From Desulfobacterales bacterium (lineage in GTDB: Bacteria > Desulfobacterota > Desulfobacteria > Desulfobacterales > JAHEIW01): a DNA stretch of 60,423 nt. The notes below the pieces were generated by a model that saw nothing but the letters and a program-made list of their open reading frames with translations, made no database searches and was not told the DNA's origin. Location: assembly GCA_020348305.1 (NCBI GenBank), contig CP070746.1, forward strand, positions 6,097,313 to 6,157,735, written 5' to 3'. The position numbers and the translations under genes are program-made. How positions within the stretch are numbered: position 1 is the stretch's first letter; every line of letters starts with the position of its first letter. Shown piece after piece: positions 8,220-16,882 of this stretch.

Positions 8220-9379
8220 AAAAGATTTTGGGCATTCTTTTGGTAATTGGAATCCTTTTCTCAGCGTACGTTCCGGCAATCGCTGCAGAGAAGGAAGAAG
8301 TGAAAATAGGACTTCTAATACCTCTTACTCAATTGGCATCCATATTTGGGGACTCCATGTTGAACGGTGCCAAAGCGGCGATAGAAGAGTACAACAGCTC
8401 AGATGGAAAGTTCACCATTAAATACTATGTCGAAGATACGGCCACAAATCCGGAGATCGGTACTCAAAAAGCAGTTAAGCTGATTGATCAGGTAAAAGTG
8501 GATGCAATCATCGGCACCCTGTTTACGTCCGTGCGACAAGCTGTCTTTAACGTTACCAAGAAGAAGAAGATGATTTATATAAATCCGACTTACGATCCGG
8601 GCGGAATATGTGACAGGTATTATTTTAGCACCGGTGCTGTGATCAACCAACAATTTGGTGAATACATTCCCTGGATAATTAAAAAATTCGGGAAAAATTT
8701 CTATCTGATCGGATCAGATTATGCATGGCCCCGTGAGTCATTTGCCTTGGCGAAGAAAATAATTGCGGCTGAGGGTGGCAAAATTGTCGGTGAAGAATAT
8801 GTCGGTTTTGGTATCCCCGACTTCAGCGATGTGATTCGTAAAATAGCAGCGGCAAAACCGAATGCATTAATTCCCCTGGTCGCGGGAACAGATGGCGTGA
8901 CGTTTATGAAGCAATTTGTCGATTTCGGGTTGAAAGAAAAAATTGCAGTTCACTCATCGGGGTTTACCGAATTAAGCGCCGCGGGAATGGATTCCAAGAC
9001 CGCCGCCGGCATTTACTCCTTTGCGGATTATTACATGAGCGTTGACACACCTGAAAACAAGAAATTCCTCGCAAACTACAGGAAAGCAGCGGGCAAGGAT
9101 GACCTTGTGGACCTTTTTGGAGTAAATATGTACAACAATATCCACCTCTACACCCGGGCCTTGGAGAAAGCGGGTACAAAAGAGAAGGAGGCTGTGGTTG
9201 AAGCTTTGAAAGGTATGGATTTTAAGTCGCCGGCCGGCGAAATATTTCTGGATCCCAAAAATCATTATGCCCACCTTCGTTCTTTTATTGGTGTTTGCAC
9301 GGAAAAAACCTGGCCGATGTTTGAAATCATCGAGGATTTTGGCATTATTCCCCCCGATCCAGGTTGCACGAACCCATAA
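8216..9379 (+). CDS. HAAT-type ABC transporter substrate-binding protein (system 1)
   Basis: 387 aa periplasmic binding protein (Peripla_BP_5/6 fold). A Sec signal peptide is clear (MKKILGILLVIGILFSAYVPAIAA). Mature motifs include IGLLIPLTQLASIFG, the block with CDRYYFSTGAVINQQ and YLIGSDYAWPRES. The protein ends with a Cys in PPDPGC. Together with the paralogue at 30.7 kb it looks closer to amide/urea-type binding proteins than to classic LivJ; this is an impression, not an alignment. An AAAGGAGGAGAGCC box precedes the ATG. It overlaps iclR by four bases and is separated from the permeases by 332 bp that hold a strong hairpin. Confidence 0.9.
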   Translation: MKKILGILLVIGILFSAYVPAIAAEKEEVKIGLLIPLTQLASIFGDSMLNGAKAAIEEYNSSDGKFTIKYYVEDTATNPEIGTQKAVKLIDQVKVDAIIGTLFTSVRQAVFNVTKKKKMIYINPTYDPGGICDRYYFSTGAVINQQFGEYIPWIIKKFGKNFYLIGSDYAWPRESFALAKKIIAAEGGKIVGEEYVGFGIPDFSDVIRKIAAAKPNALIPLVAGTDGVTFMKQFVDFGLKEKIAVHSSGFTELSAAGMDSKTAAGIYSFADYYMSVDTPENKKFLANYRKAAGKDDLVDLFGVNMYNNIHLYTRALEKAGTKEKEAVVEALKGMDFKSPAGEIFLDPKNHYAHLRSFIGVCTEKTWPMFEIIEDFGIIPPDPGCTNP

Positions 9380-9478
9380 TATCTGGGAACCTGCAGCTCG
9401 CCAGGGCATGCTCATGAAAACCTGACGTCAGCGCTCGCCGGTTTAGCCATATGGCGCTGAGCTCACTTTATTTCTACC

Positions 9479-9506
9479 AAGGGCCACAGATCACAATGTG
9501 GCCCTT
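9479..9506 (+). terminator. Intra-operon hairpin downstream of the binding-protein gene
   Basis: AAGGGCCACA / TGTGGCCCTT, a perfect 10-bp stem with an 8-nt loop, 100 bp after the binding-protein stop. No U-run follows, so it is more likely a stabilising or attenuating 3' element than a strong terminator. The second HAAT operon has a hairpin in the same position. Confidence 0.5.
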
Positions 9507-9613
9507 AGCCCTGTATCAGAAGATGGTTTGAAAGACAGGGTGGTTATGCGCCCTTCTCTCTCAGAAACTGAAGCTCTGAGAAACGCAACAATCCAGCCAC
9601 TAAAACACGCAGG

Positions 9614-9645
9614 CACAAAGAGAGAATTATATTATAATCTTTGTG
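9614..9645. promoter_or_regulatory. AT-rich nested palindrome upstream of livH-like gene
   Basis: Outer inverted repeat CACAAAGA/TCTTTGTG encloses a perfect 13-nt palindrome ATTATA-T-TATAAT (9626-9638), which contains a TATAAT box. It could be a secondary promoter/operator for the permease genes. No good -35 is visible. The rest of the 9380-9711 gap shows only the hairpin at 9479-9506. Confidence 0.3.
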
Positions 9646-9711
9646 ACATAGGGTCTTGGTGGCTGAACTATTGCTGAGAAACGAATCAAATATCCACGGA
9701 AACCAGCGTCA

Positions 9712-10572
9712 ATGGATGAAATAACGATTATACAGTTTGTAAATGCTATTTCCTATTCAATGATCCTAATACTGGGTGCCATTGGGCTTTCAATAATTTT
9801 TGGGCTGATGGGGGTCATCAACATGGCCCATGGTGAATTGTTCATGCTGGGCGCCTACACTGCCGTCATAGCCCAAAAGCTCGGAATGAATCTGTGGATT
9901 GGTATCTTATTTTCCCCGATTTTTGTCGGGATCGTAGGATTGGCCCTTGAGGTTTCCATTATTAGGAGGTTTTATACGCGTCCATTTGTAACATTGGTGG
10001 CAACGTGGGGAATAAGTATAATTTTCCGACAATTAATAAAAATGCTTTTTGGCCCCGGCCATCAGATCATTCGCAATCCATTGGCAGGAAGCCTGGATTT
10101 GTTTGGAATCGCATACCCAAAATACAGACTCCTCATAATGCTGATAACAGGCATCATTCTTATATTTCTTTTTGTTTTTTTTCATAAGACGCCATTCGGT
10201 TTAAAATGCAGAGCAATAATACAGAACAGGGATATGTCCACCGCTTTGGGGATAAATGTAGGAGATATCGACCGATGGACTTTCTCCATCGGGGCAGCCC
10301 TTGCAGGTATGGCCGGGGCAATCATGACTCCTTTAATCACGATTAATCCCGAGATGGGACTACCCTTTTTGTCTCAGTCCTTTCTGGTTGTAATACTCGG
10401 CGGTGTGGGAAGCCTGTTTGGTCTAATTGGCGGAGCTGTTTTGGTCAGCTGCTGTCGCTTTTTTCTATCCTTTTTCTTTAGGTTAACCACTGCCCAAATC
10501 TTTGTTTTTCTTATGGCGATTATTTTGATCCGAATCAGACCTCAGGGGCTGTTTGGGAAAAAGATTGCATGA
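9712..10572 (+). CDS. HAAT-type ABC permease (LivH-like, system 1)
   Basis: 286 aa integral membrane permease with about eight hydrophobic segments. The family block GLSIIFGLMGVINMAHGELFMLGAY is near residues 22-46 (only the pattern matters: N-x-A-H-G-E). A late block has GGVGSLFGLIGGAVLV and the C-terminal RPQGLFGKK typical of LivH. The stop abuts the LivM-like gene directly. The Shine-Dalgarno sequence is weak. Confidence 0.92.
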   Translation: MDEITIIQFVNAISYSMILILGAIGLSIIFGLMGVINMAHGELFMLGAYTAVIAQKLGMNLWIGILFSPIFVGIVGLALEVSIIRRFYTRPFVTLVATWGISIIFRQLIKMLFGPGHQIIRNPLAGSLDLFGIAYPKYRLLIMLITGIILIFLFVFFHKTPFGLKCRAIIQNRDMSTALGINVGDIDRWTFSIGAALAGMAGAIMTPLITINPEMGLPFLSQSFLVVILGGVGSLFGLIGGAVLVSCCRFFLSFFFRLTTAQIFVFLMAIILIRIRPQGLFGKKIA

Positions 10573-10590
10573 TTGCTAACAGGATTTCGA

Positions 10591-11565
10591 ATGCTCATGA
10601 AGAGTTTGAAAGCCATCAGTTTAGAGTCAAAGATCTTTTTAATTATTCTATTTATACTTCTGGTGTTACCTCCTTTCACAAGTATGTATCAAATAAGAAT
10701 ACTGTCCAAGTTCGTGCTGTTTGCAATTTTTGCAATGAGCCTTGATTTGATCTGGGGCTATTCAGGAATGGTAAGTTTTGGTCATGCCGCTTTTTTTGGT
10801 CTTGGTGCATATTCGTTAACATTGTTACTCGTTCGATTTCCCGAAGGCGGCACCTTGGTTGCAATAGCCGGGTCGTTACTTGTTCCCGTTGTCTTAGCTC
10901 TTTTCATGAGTTTCTTCTTAATTTACGGAAAAGTCAGCGGCGTCTATTTTGCAATAATTACCCTCGTAGTTTCTCTAACCCTAGAACTTTTGTGCACCGC
11001 CTGGTATTCCCTCACGAAAGGTTTGACGGGGTTTACGCCCATCCCGCCGCTGTCTATCTTTTACCTTAAGTTCGATGCGGATACGACGGCAAGATTAGTA
11101 CAGTATTACTACCTCATTATTTTAGTTGCCGCGTTGATCTACTTCATATTGCATTTTTTCACACGGTCAAGATACGGTCTTTTACTGCAAGCAATAAAGG
11201 ATAATCCCAAAAGAGCGCAATTTCTGGGGCATAATATCGCGGGTGCCAAAACAATCGCTTTTATCTTAGCCGCTGCTATCGCCGGGTTGGCCGGCGGACT
11301 CTATGCTCCCCTTGAAGATTTCATCTCGCCTCAGCTTCTTGGATTGGTATACTCCACACAGGTTATTATCTGGGTCGCCGTGGGGGGGAGAAATACGTTA
11401 ATAGGCCCATTTATAGGAACGATCATTTTGGTCTATCTAGAAACTATTTTTAGCGGCATTATTGTCGAGGCATGGTATTTAATCATTGGCATCATTCTTG
11501 TTGTTGTTGTGCTCTTTTGGCCTGATGGCTTAATGGGCATTGTTTCGAAAAGAATCAGGAAATAA
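10591..11565 (+). CDS. HAAT-type ABC permease (LivM-like, system 1)
   Basis: About 324 aa, multi-spanning. Family features: DLIWGYSGMVSFGHAAFFGLGAY (N-terminal G-x-x-S-x-G-H block), AIKDNPKRAQFLG, and WVAVGGRNTLIGPFIG near the C-terminus, ending FWPDGLMGI. A TTG at 10573 directly after the previous stop is possible, but the ATG at 10591 has AGGA six bases upstream and gives a normal N-terminus. Works as the heterodimer partner of the LivH-like permease. Confidence 0.9.
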   Translation: MLMKSLKAISLESKIFLIILFILLVLPPFTSMYQIRILSKFVLFAIFAMSLDLIWGYSGMVSFGHAAFFGLGAYSLTLLLVRFPEGGTLVAIAGSLLVPVVLALFMSFFLIYGKVSGVYFAIITLVVSLTLELLCTAWYSLTKGLTGFTPIPPLSIFYLKFDADTTARLVQYYYLIILVAALIYFILHFFTRSRYGLLLQAIKDNPKRAQFLGHNIAGAKTIAFILAAAIAGLAGGLYAPLEDFISPQLLGLVYSTQVIIWVAVGGRNTLIGPFIGTIILVYLETIFSGIIVEAWYLIIGIILVVVVLFWPDGLMGIVSKRIRK

Positions 11566-11568
11566 AGT

Positions 11569-12321
11569 ATGCAAGCCGAAAAAGACATCATACTGCTGGA
11601 TTTGAGAAAATTGGTCCGTCGGTTTGGGGGCTTTACAGTTATAAATGATGTGAGTTTGAGCATCACCAAAGGTGAAATGAGATGCATTATCGGACCAAAC
11701 GGGGCAGGAAAGACAACCTTATTTAATCTGATAACCGGGGATCTTAAGCCCAATTCCGGCAGGGTAATATTTCAGGACAAAGAGATTACTAAATTTAATC
11801 CAGAAAAAATCTGCCGGATTGGAATCACCAGAAAATTTCAAACTCCAACTCTATTCAGCAACCTGAAAGTGATAGAGAATATCTTGATGGCCGGATATGG
11901 AAAGCATAAAATCTCAGAGCTACTTTTCAAGAAAGTAGACGCGCAAGATATCAATCGGACGCTGGCGATTTTGGAAGTAATCAAACTGGAAGAAAAAAAA
12001 GATGTCTTGGCCTCTGATCTCTCTCACGGAGAAAAGCAATGGCTGGAAATAGGAATGCTTCTGCGAAATGAACCCAAACTATTACTTTTTGATGAACCTA
12101 CCGCTGGAATGACACGACAGGAGACTCTGGAAACGGCCCATTTAATTAGAAATATATCTATGAATTTGACAACCATTGTGATTGAACATGATTTGAAGTT
12201 TTTAAGAGAAATTGGAGAAAACGTAACCGTACTTCACAATGGTAAAATACTAGCTGAAGGAACATTTGACGAAATTGAACAAAACGAGAACGTAAAGAAT
12301 GTTTACTTGGGACGGGAATAA
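11569..12321 (+). CDS. HAAT-type ABC ATPase (LivG-like, system 1)
   Basis: 250 aa. Walker A GPNGAGKTT near residue 44, Q-loop region ITRKFQTPTLF, signature LSHGEKQWLEIGMLL (the HGEKQ variant common in urea/amide-type LivG proteins), Walker B LLLFDEPTAGM, and H-loop VIEHDLKFL. Begins 3 bp after the LivM-like stop. The LSHGEKQWLEIGM signature is shared exactly in form with the system 2 paralogue at 33987. Confidence 0.93.
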   Translation: MQAEKDIILLDLRKLVRRFGGFTVINDVSLSITKGEMRCIIGPNGAGKTTLFNLITGDLKPNSGRVIFQDKEITKFNPEKICRIGITRKFQTPTLFSNLKVIENILMAGYGKHKISELLFKKVDAQDINRTLAILEVIKLEEKKDVLASDLSHGEKQWLEIGMLLRNEPKLLLFDEPTAGMTRQETLETAHLIRNISMNLTTIVIEHDLKFLREIGENVTVLHNGKILAEGTFDEIEQNENVKNVYLGRE

Positions 12322-12323
12322 AA

Positions 12324-13028
12324 GTGCCTTTGCTCGAAATTAAGGATATTTCCATTTACTATGAGGATGCCCTTATCCTCAATAAGGTCAACTTAAATAT
12401 TGAACAAGGGGAAGTAGTTTGCATCTTAGGAAGAAACGGAGTTGGCAAAACGACCTTATTCAGAGGAATTATCGGACTTAGACCTCCAACAACTGGAAGT
12501 ATTTTATTTGATCACGAAGAGATGGCGGGGAAAGCACCTTATCAAATCGTAAGAAAGGGTATGAGCTATATCCCTCAGGGTAGAGAGATTTTTCCCGACC
12601 TCACCGTTGAGGAAAACCTCAAATTAGGTACTTTCATCACTGGAAAGAATAATATACCCATCCGGACTGAGATCTTTGAATATTTTCCTTTCCTAAAGGA
12701 AAGGATAAAGGACAAGGCCTCCAGATTGTCAGGCGGCCAACAACAAATGCTTGCCATCGCTAGAGGCCTTGCCGGAAATCCCCGAATTATGTTGTTAGAT
12801 GAGCCGACGGAGGGAATACAGCCAAGTATAATTAAGAATATTTTCAAGATTATTAAAGATCTTAACTCTAAAGAGGGTATTGCTATTCTTCTCGTTGAGC
12901 AAAACGTGGATTTTGCTCTAAAATTATCTACCCGCGGATACATATTGGAAAAAGGCACGGTCGTATGTGAAGGTCCTGTTGACCGCATTAAGGAAGACTC
13001 AATTGTGAAAAGCTATTTGGCTGTGTAA
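12324..13028 (+). CDS. HAAT-type ABC ATPase (LivF-like, system 1)
   Basis: 234 aa; GTG start 2 bp after the previous stop with GGGAATAAAA upstream. Walker A GRNGVGKTT, Q-loop SYIPQGREIFPDLTVEENL, signature LSGGQQQMLAIARGL, Walker B IMLLDEPTEGIQPS, and H-loop LVEQNVDFAL. Last gene of the IclR-HAAT operon; an inverted repeat element follows at 13054-13205. Confidence 0.93.
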   Translation: MPLLEIKDISIYYEDALILNKVNLNIEQGEVVCILGRNGVGKTTLFRGIIGLRPPTTGSILFDHEEMAGKAPYQIVRKGMSYIPQGREIFPDLTVEENLKLGTFITGKNNIPIRTEIFEYFPFLKERIKDKASRLSGGQQQMLAIARGLAGNPRIMLLDEPTEGIQPSIIKNIFKIIKDLNSKEGIAILLVEQNVDFALKLSTRGYILEKGTVVCEGPVDRIKEDSIVKSYLAV

Positions 13029-13053
13029 TAAATGGTGAACAAAACCCAGCATA

Positions 13054-13205
13054 CATCCCAAATCTCAAATTCCAAATTCCAAATAAATCCCAATGACCAA
13101 AATTCAAAATCTCAAACGTTTTGAACATTGAGTATTGGAATTTGGAATTTATTTGTTATTTGGGTATTGTAATTTGGTGCTTTAGAACTTGGTGCTTGGA
13201 ATTTT
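13054..13205. repeat. Imperfect long inverted repeat (AAATTCC/GGAATTT type)
   Basis: The left arm (about 13055-13118) is built of AAATTCCAAATTCC- and AAATAAATCCC-like words and the right arm (about 13119-13176 and on to 13205) of their complements TTGGAATTTGGAATTTATTT and TTATTTGGG. The turn is at CAAACGTTTTG. It would fold into a long AT-rich hairpin between the convergent livF-like and hydrolase genes and may serve as a terminator. Such intergenic palindromes look like dispersed repeats, but only one copy of this type is in the window. Confidence 0.6.
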
Positions 13206-13290
13206 TTAAATCCAAATACTCGATATTAAGATATAGTGTATGACTTTTTAATGTATTTGTAGGACACAATCCTGGCGTAGCAAATATAGT

Positions 13291-13938
13291 CTACTGTTTG
13301 GCCTCCTCGAACTCGGCTAAAAATTCATCGGTTGACAGAACCCTGCCATATTTCATTTCGATTCGTTTCAATGAATTTTTATGGTATTCTTCCTCGAATG
13401 TGCCCGTCGCATCGGATATTGCCAAAACTTTGAATTGCCGTTCAAAAGCACCGGAGATTGTATCATCAACGCAGATCGGTGTTAATGCCCCAAAAATAAC
13501 CGTATATTCAATTTGATTTGCTCTGAGGACGTTTTCCAGGTTTGAGTTATAAAACCCGTTGTAGCCGTACTTTTCGACAATGACATCTCCCGGCTCTGGA
13601 TAAATTTCATCGATAATATCCGAAACTTCTGCTTCTCTATCGATGTCGGGATAATACCTTTTGTGGTTTTTCCAGCAGCATTTCACATCGGGAAAAAGCT
13701 TTGGCGACCAGGTCCAAATGAGCGTATCTTTTGGCCCGGCGATAAACTTAAGATAGATGATCGGCATGCCTGCCTTTCTGCAGGCAGCGATGATGCGCTT
13801 GGCATTTGGAATGGCCTCGCGGCATGAAGGCAGTGACATGGGCGCATCTTCCCGAACAAAGTCGTTTTGCATATCCACCACAATTACGGCCGCCTTGTTA
13901 ATTTCCATCTTGTACGGGATTTGTTTTTGCTCTTCCAT
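13291..13938 (-). CDS. Isochorismatase-family cysteine hydrolase
   Basis: 215 aa. The catalytic triad of the family is visible: Asp in VVDMQNDF (about residue 22), Lys in VEKYGYNGFYNSN (about 113), and Cys in GALTPICVDDTISGAF (about 148). Members hydrolyse amides, carbamates or vinyl ethers (nicotinamidase, N-carbamoylsarcosine amidase, biuret and ureidoacrylate hydrolases). The ATG at 13938 has a perfect GGAGGT box; the longer frame from 13965 does not. It is in a minus-strand pair with the amidohydrolase at 14160, 222 bp apart. Two Cys residues (KCCWKN) near residue 80 are unusual. The substrate is unknown, probably an amide or ureido compound. Confidence 0.87.
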   Translation of the reverse strand: MEEQKQIPYKMEINKAAVIVVDMQNDFVREDAPMSLPSCREAIPNAKRIIAACRKAGMPIIYLKFIAGPKDTLIWTWSPKLFPDVKCCWKNHKRYYPDIDREAEVSDIIDEIYPEPGDVIVEKYGYNGFYNSNLENVLRANQIEYTVIFGALTPICVDDTISGAFERQFKVLAISDATGTFEEEYHKNSLKRIEMKYGRVLSTDEFLAEFEEAKQ

Positions 13939-14159
13939 TTTTTTACCTCCGTTGCTCATTTTCAATGAGAGGCTTAATTTCTGTAATCATTTTTACTAAT
14001 GAGTTCAATATTATTTAGTTAGAGTTGACTTAGATTCGTATGCACATTTGATAATGATTGTTTGTCAGTTTAAAATTAATTCCTCTGCGTCTCAGTGGTG
14101 AGTACAGTTTTTCAAGTTGCACCAAAGCACGTCTAAATCATTGTGGCCGCATTATAATT

Positions 14160-15155
14160 TCAAGTAATACCAGCGGCAACCATGAAATTTTTCCCCAACA
14201 TTTTATCAATCTCTTCTTCAGGGATTTCCGGCTCTCCGAGCAGTTTCGCTTCTTCATTGACCGTTTGAAATTTGGGCAAAAGGGTCTCCGGAAATTCAAA
14301 CCCCGGATAATCGGTGCCCCAGCAGATTTTGGACCAGGGCATTCCGAACGCCTTGGCCTTCATTAAAAAGCGATACATCTCTTTACGACTGTAAACACTG
14401 TTCGTATAAGAGAGATCTAAATAAAAATTGGGTTGTTTCGCAACCATAACGAGACACTCGTCTACCCAGGGCATCCCCGCGTGGCAAACTAAAAGCTTTA
14501 AATCGGGAAATTTCCGACCGACGGCATCCAGCAAAAAAGGCCGGCCCAATTCCAGGGGCGCGTCGATAACGGGGGTTGACGCTTGATGAACCATCACCAG
14601 TATGCCAAGCTGTTGTGCTTTTTCAAACAGGGCATAGGTCAGCTCCCAATCGTTGGGCGCATAATGATCATAGCATGGATATAATTTCAGACCCGTCAAT
14701 TTGAGATCCTGGATGGCCCGTTCCAGTTCTTCCACCGCAGCTCGTGGACCCCTGAATTTCGGGTTTATGGCAGCCATTCCAATGAGTTTATCCGGATATT
14801 TTTTGACGACCGCGGCGATATAGTCATTGGTTTTTTCGATTGAAGGAGGGCCGGGCACATCCGTGAAGCCCTTAACATCGATGGTGCCTCGAACCATGTA
14901 TGCCGTGTAATCGGAGGGCGCCACCCCTAAAACCACCGATTTATCAACGCCGCATTTGTCATGATCCGCAATAAGCACCTCAGGATCGATGGGTTCCCAT
15001 AAATACTCAAGACCCTCCCAGTCCTCATCTACCGGCAGTCTTTCAGTCGGAAGCTTTCCAATCGATCGAAAGTATCCCAAAGTCATTTCCTTGATAAATT
15101 TTTCGTAACCCGGATAACCGGCCCCCAGGACATGGTTGTGACAGTCGATAATCAT
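14160..15155 (-). CDS. Amidohydrolase family 2 (metal-dependent hydrolase/decarboxylase)
   Basis: 331 aa TIM-barrel enzyme. Metal-site motifs are in order: DCHNH at residues 4-8 (H-x-H), GLKLYPCYDHYA near 155, MVHQAS near 188, VCHAGMPW near 226, and WGTDYPG near 288. These are the features of the Amidohydro_2 family (gamma-resorcylate decarboxylase, 4-sulfomuconolactonase and lactonase-like enzymes). AAAGGAGG precedes the ATG. Divergent from the tandem creatininase gene across a 213-bp region holding operator site B, so both may respond to the IclR protein. Could hydrolyse a lactone or decarboxylate a ring acid; the sequence does not decide. Confidence 0.87.
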   Translation of the reverse strand: MIIDCHNHVLGAGYPGYEKFIKEMTLGYFRSIGKLPTERLPVDEDWEGLEYLWEPIDPEVLIADHDKCGVDKSVVLGVAPSDYTAYMVRGTIDVKGFTDVPGPPSIEKTNDYIAAVVKKYPDKLIGMAAINPKFRGPRAAVEELERAIQDLKLTGLKLYPCYDHYAPNDWELTYALFEKAQQLGILVMVHQASTPVIDAPLELGRPFLLDAVGRKFPDLKLLVCHAGMPWVDECLVMVAKQPNFYLDLSYTNSVYSRKEMYRFLMKAKAFGMPWSKICWGTDYPGFEFPETLLPKFQTVNEEAKLLGEPEIPEEEIDKMLGKNFMVAAGIT

Positions 15156-15215
15156 GTTTTTCCTCCTTTCGGTTAAAAACAGGCGGTTTCAAAATATTTG
15201 CATGCCAAAAATGCC

Positions 15216-15242
15216 TTGACAACGCAAGTAACAAATTATAAG
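15216..15242 (+). promoter_or_regulatory. Promoter of the tandem creatininase operon
   Basis: TTGACA (15216-15221), 15-bp spacer, TATAAG (15237-15242). The TTGACAAC start and 15-bp spacing match the iclR promoter at 7284-7310, and operator site B follows at nearly the same distance. The predicted leader to the ATG at 15369 is about 120 nt. Confidence 0.5.
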
Positions 15243-15266
15243 TGAAATTTCAAATAAAGAAAAGCT

Positions 15267-15283
15267 ATTTCGCAATACGAAAT
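15267..15283. promoter_or_regulatory. Candidate IclR operator, site B
   Basis: ATTTCGCAATACGAAAT, with 7 of 8 base pairs matching about a central A at 15275. It lies about +27 from the predicted start of the creatininase transcript and 112 bp before the divergent amidohydrolase ATG. It is the best palindrome of the three related sites (A 7332, B, C 51960). Confidence 0.55.
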
Positions 15284-15368
15284 GTCTTGATATTCAGCCT
15301 GTAAGTGAAAATGCCGCTTTCGACATCAGGGCCGCCGTTTTTATAAGTCTTTCAAATATAAGGAATTC

Positions 15369-16853
15369 ATGTTGCTTTCCATATTTAACACGTCCATTGA
15401 GGTAGCGGAGTCCGACATCGATACGGCGGTGCTACCTTTAGGCTCCGTCGAACCCAAGGGGCCGCATCTACCGGTCGGATTCGATCTTATTCTGGCCAAT
15501 CAATTTGCCAAAGACTTTTGCACCGGCAAAGCGGTTTATCTTCTGCCCGTATTTCCCTTTTCAACCGCCATGGAAACCCGTGGATTTCGGGGAGCCGTGG
15601 CTCTGCAGCAGCAAACCCTGTGGGACGTGCTCAACGATCTGGCATCCGTCCTTGCCCGCCATGGGTTTAAGCGACTGGTGGTTTTGGATTTCAGCAATTA
15701 CAACTGGATTGTCAAACACTGCATTCGGGAGCTGAATCTCAACCTGCAGCTCATTCAGGCCGTGTGGGTCAATCCAAAAGAGTTTGCCAAAGAAGATGCA
15801 GATCCAAAGCTTTTGCCGGATTATGGCGGCGGAGCCGTTGAAACTTCTCTGGCGCTTGCTCTGGATGATACGATGGTTCAAACACCGGCCGAAGATTTCG
15901 ATGCCGGTACACCGCGCGAGTACATCGACTATAAAGGCTTGGCACAGATTGCTCCCCGGGGCTTTTGGGGCAAACCCACATTGGCTTCTATTGATTTGGG
16001 GAAAAGCTTCTACGGGTTGATGTTGGATAAAACGCGTCAGTTTGTCGGCTACGCCCTCGGGCTTATTCAGGAAGGCGCCTCTATCGCTGAACACGATTCC
16101 ACTGAAATCTGGTGGCCAAAAGGAAATATTCCCGGTATCCAAAACGCAGGTGTGGATTGGTACGCTTCCTTAAGTTCAATTTCTGAAGCCGGCACCGAAA
16201 TGGTCATCATTCCCATCGGCGCCACGGAACAGCATTCTCCGTCCCAGCCTCTTGCCACGGATTATTTGCAGGCACTCATGTTGGGCAGCTGCGTCGCAGC
16301 TGAACTCGGCGCTTATCTTTTGCCGGCGCTGCCTGTTTTAACATCCTGGGGACATATTCATTTCCGGGGATCGCTTACACTCGGCGGGATGACGGCCCGG
16401 CGGCTGCTGGAAGACATTGCGGCAAGCCTTTACCGTGGCGGTTTCACAAAAGCGGTCATTTTGAATATCCACGGGGGCAACTGGGTCATCAAGCCGACGA
16501 TGATCGAAATAAACCGGAAATTTGAAGATTTCAAAGTCATCTCAAACGGAGACCTCCTGGCTTACAGAGGCCAGGCTCCGGTTGAACAATTGCATGCCTG
16601 TGAAGTAGAAGCTTCATTCATAAAAGCCTTTTATCCCGAAAGCTTCAAAGCTGATCGCCTCCTGGACTATACGCCCAATTGTTCGGCTGCCGCTTTTGAT
16701 CTTGTGGGAATCCAGGGCGTTAGCCCCCAGGGGGTCTGGGGGTATCCATCCAAAGCCAGTGCTGAAAAAGGCCGTGATGATTTACAGCAGAAAGTTGCGG
16801 ATACTGTTGCTTACGTACGATCCGCTTTTTCTCATATTAAAACATCCCCGTAA
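15369..16853 (+). CDS. Tandem creatininase-family protein (two domains, N-terminal one degenerate)
   Basis: 494 aa, about twice the usual creatininase length. The C-terminal half (about residues 265-490) has the family metal motifs: GATEQHSPSQPLATDY near 282-297, NIHGGNW near 366, and CEVEAS near 411. The N-terminal half (about 1-250) keeps the fold landmarks, but GSVEPKGPHLPVGFD carries Lys where the E-x-H motif has His, and the H-G-G-N position reads LDFSNYNW. The second Glu block (GGGAVETS) is kept. So the first half is probably catalytically dead or altered and may regulate or stabilise the second. Creatininase-family enzymes hydrolyse cyclic amides or peptides with Zn/Mn. AAGGAATTC precedes the ATG. 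First gene of a long plus-strand run. Confidence 0.85.
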   Translation: MLLSIFNTSIEVAESDIDTAVLPLGSVEPKGPHLPVGFDLILANQFAKDFCTGKAVYLLPVFPFSTAMETRGFRGAVALQQQTLWDVLNDLASVLARHGFKRLVVLDFSNYNWIVKHCIRELNLNLQLIQAVWVNPKEFAKEDADPKLLPDYGGGAVETSLALALDDTMVQTPAEDFDAGTPREYIDYKGLAQIAPRGFWGKPTLASIDLGKSFYGLMLDKTRQFVGYALGLIQEGASIAEHDSTEIWWPKGNIPGIQNAGVDWYASLSSISEAGTEMVIIPIGATEQHSPSQPLATDYLQALMLGSCVAAELGAYLLPALPVLTSWGHIHFRGSLTLGGMTARRLLEDIAASLYRGGFTKAVILNIHGGNWVIKPTMIEINRKFEDFKVISNGDLLAYRGQAPVEQLHACEVEASFIKAFYPESFKADRLLDYTPNCSAAAFDLVGIQGVSPQGVWGYPSKASAEKGRDDLQQKVADTVAYVRSAFSHIKTSP

Positions 16854-16882
16854 TAAGAAACATTTAGGCTGAGGGGGTTGCT

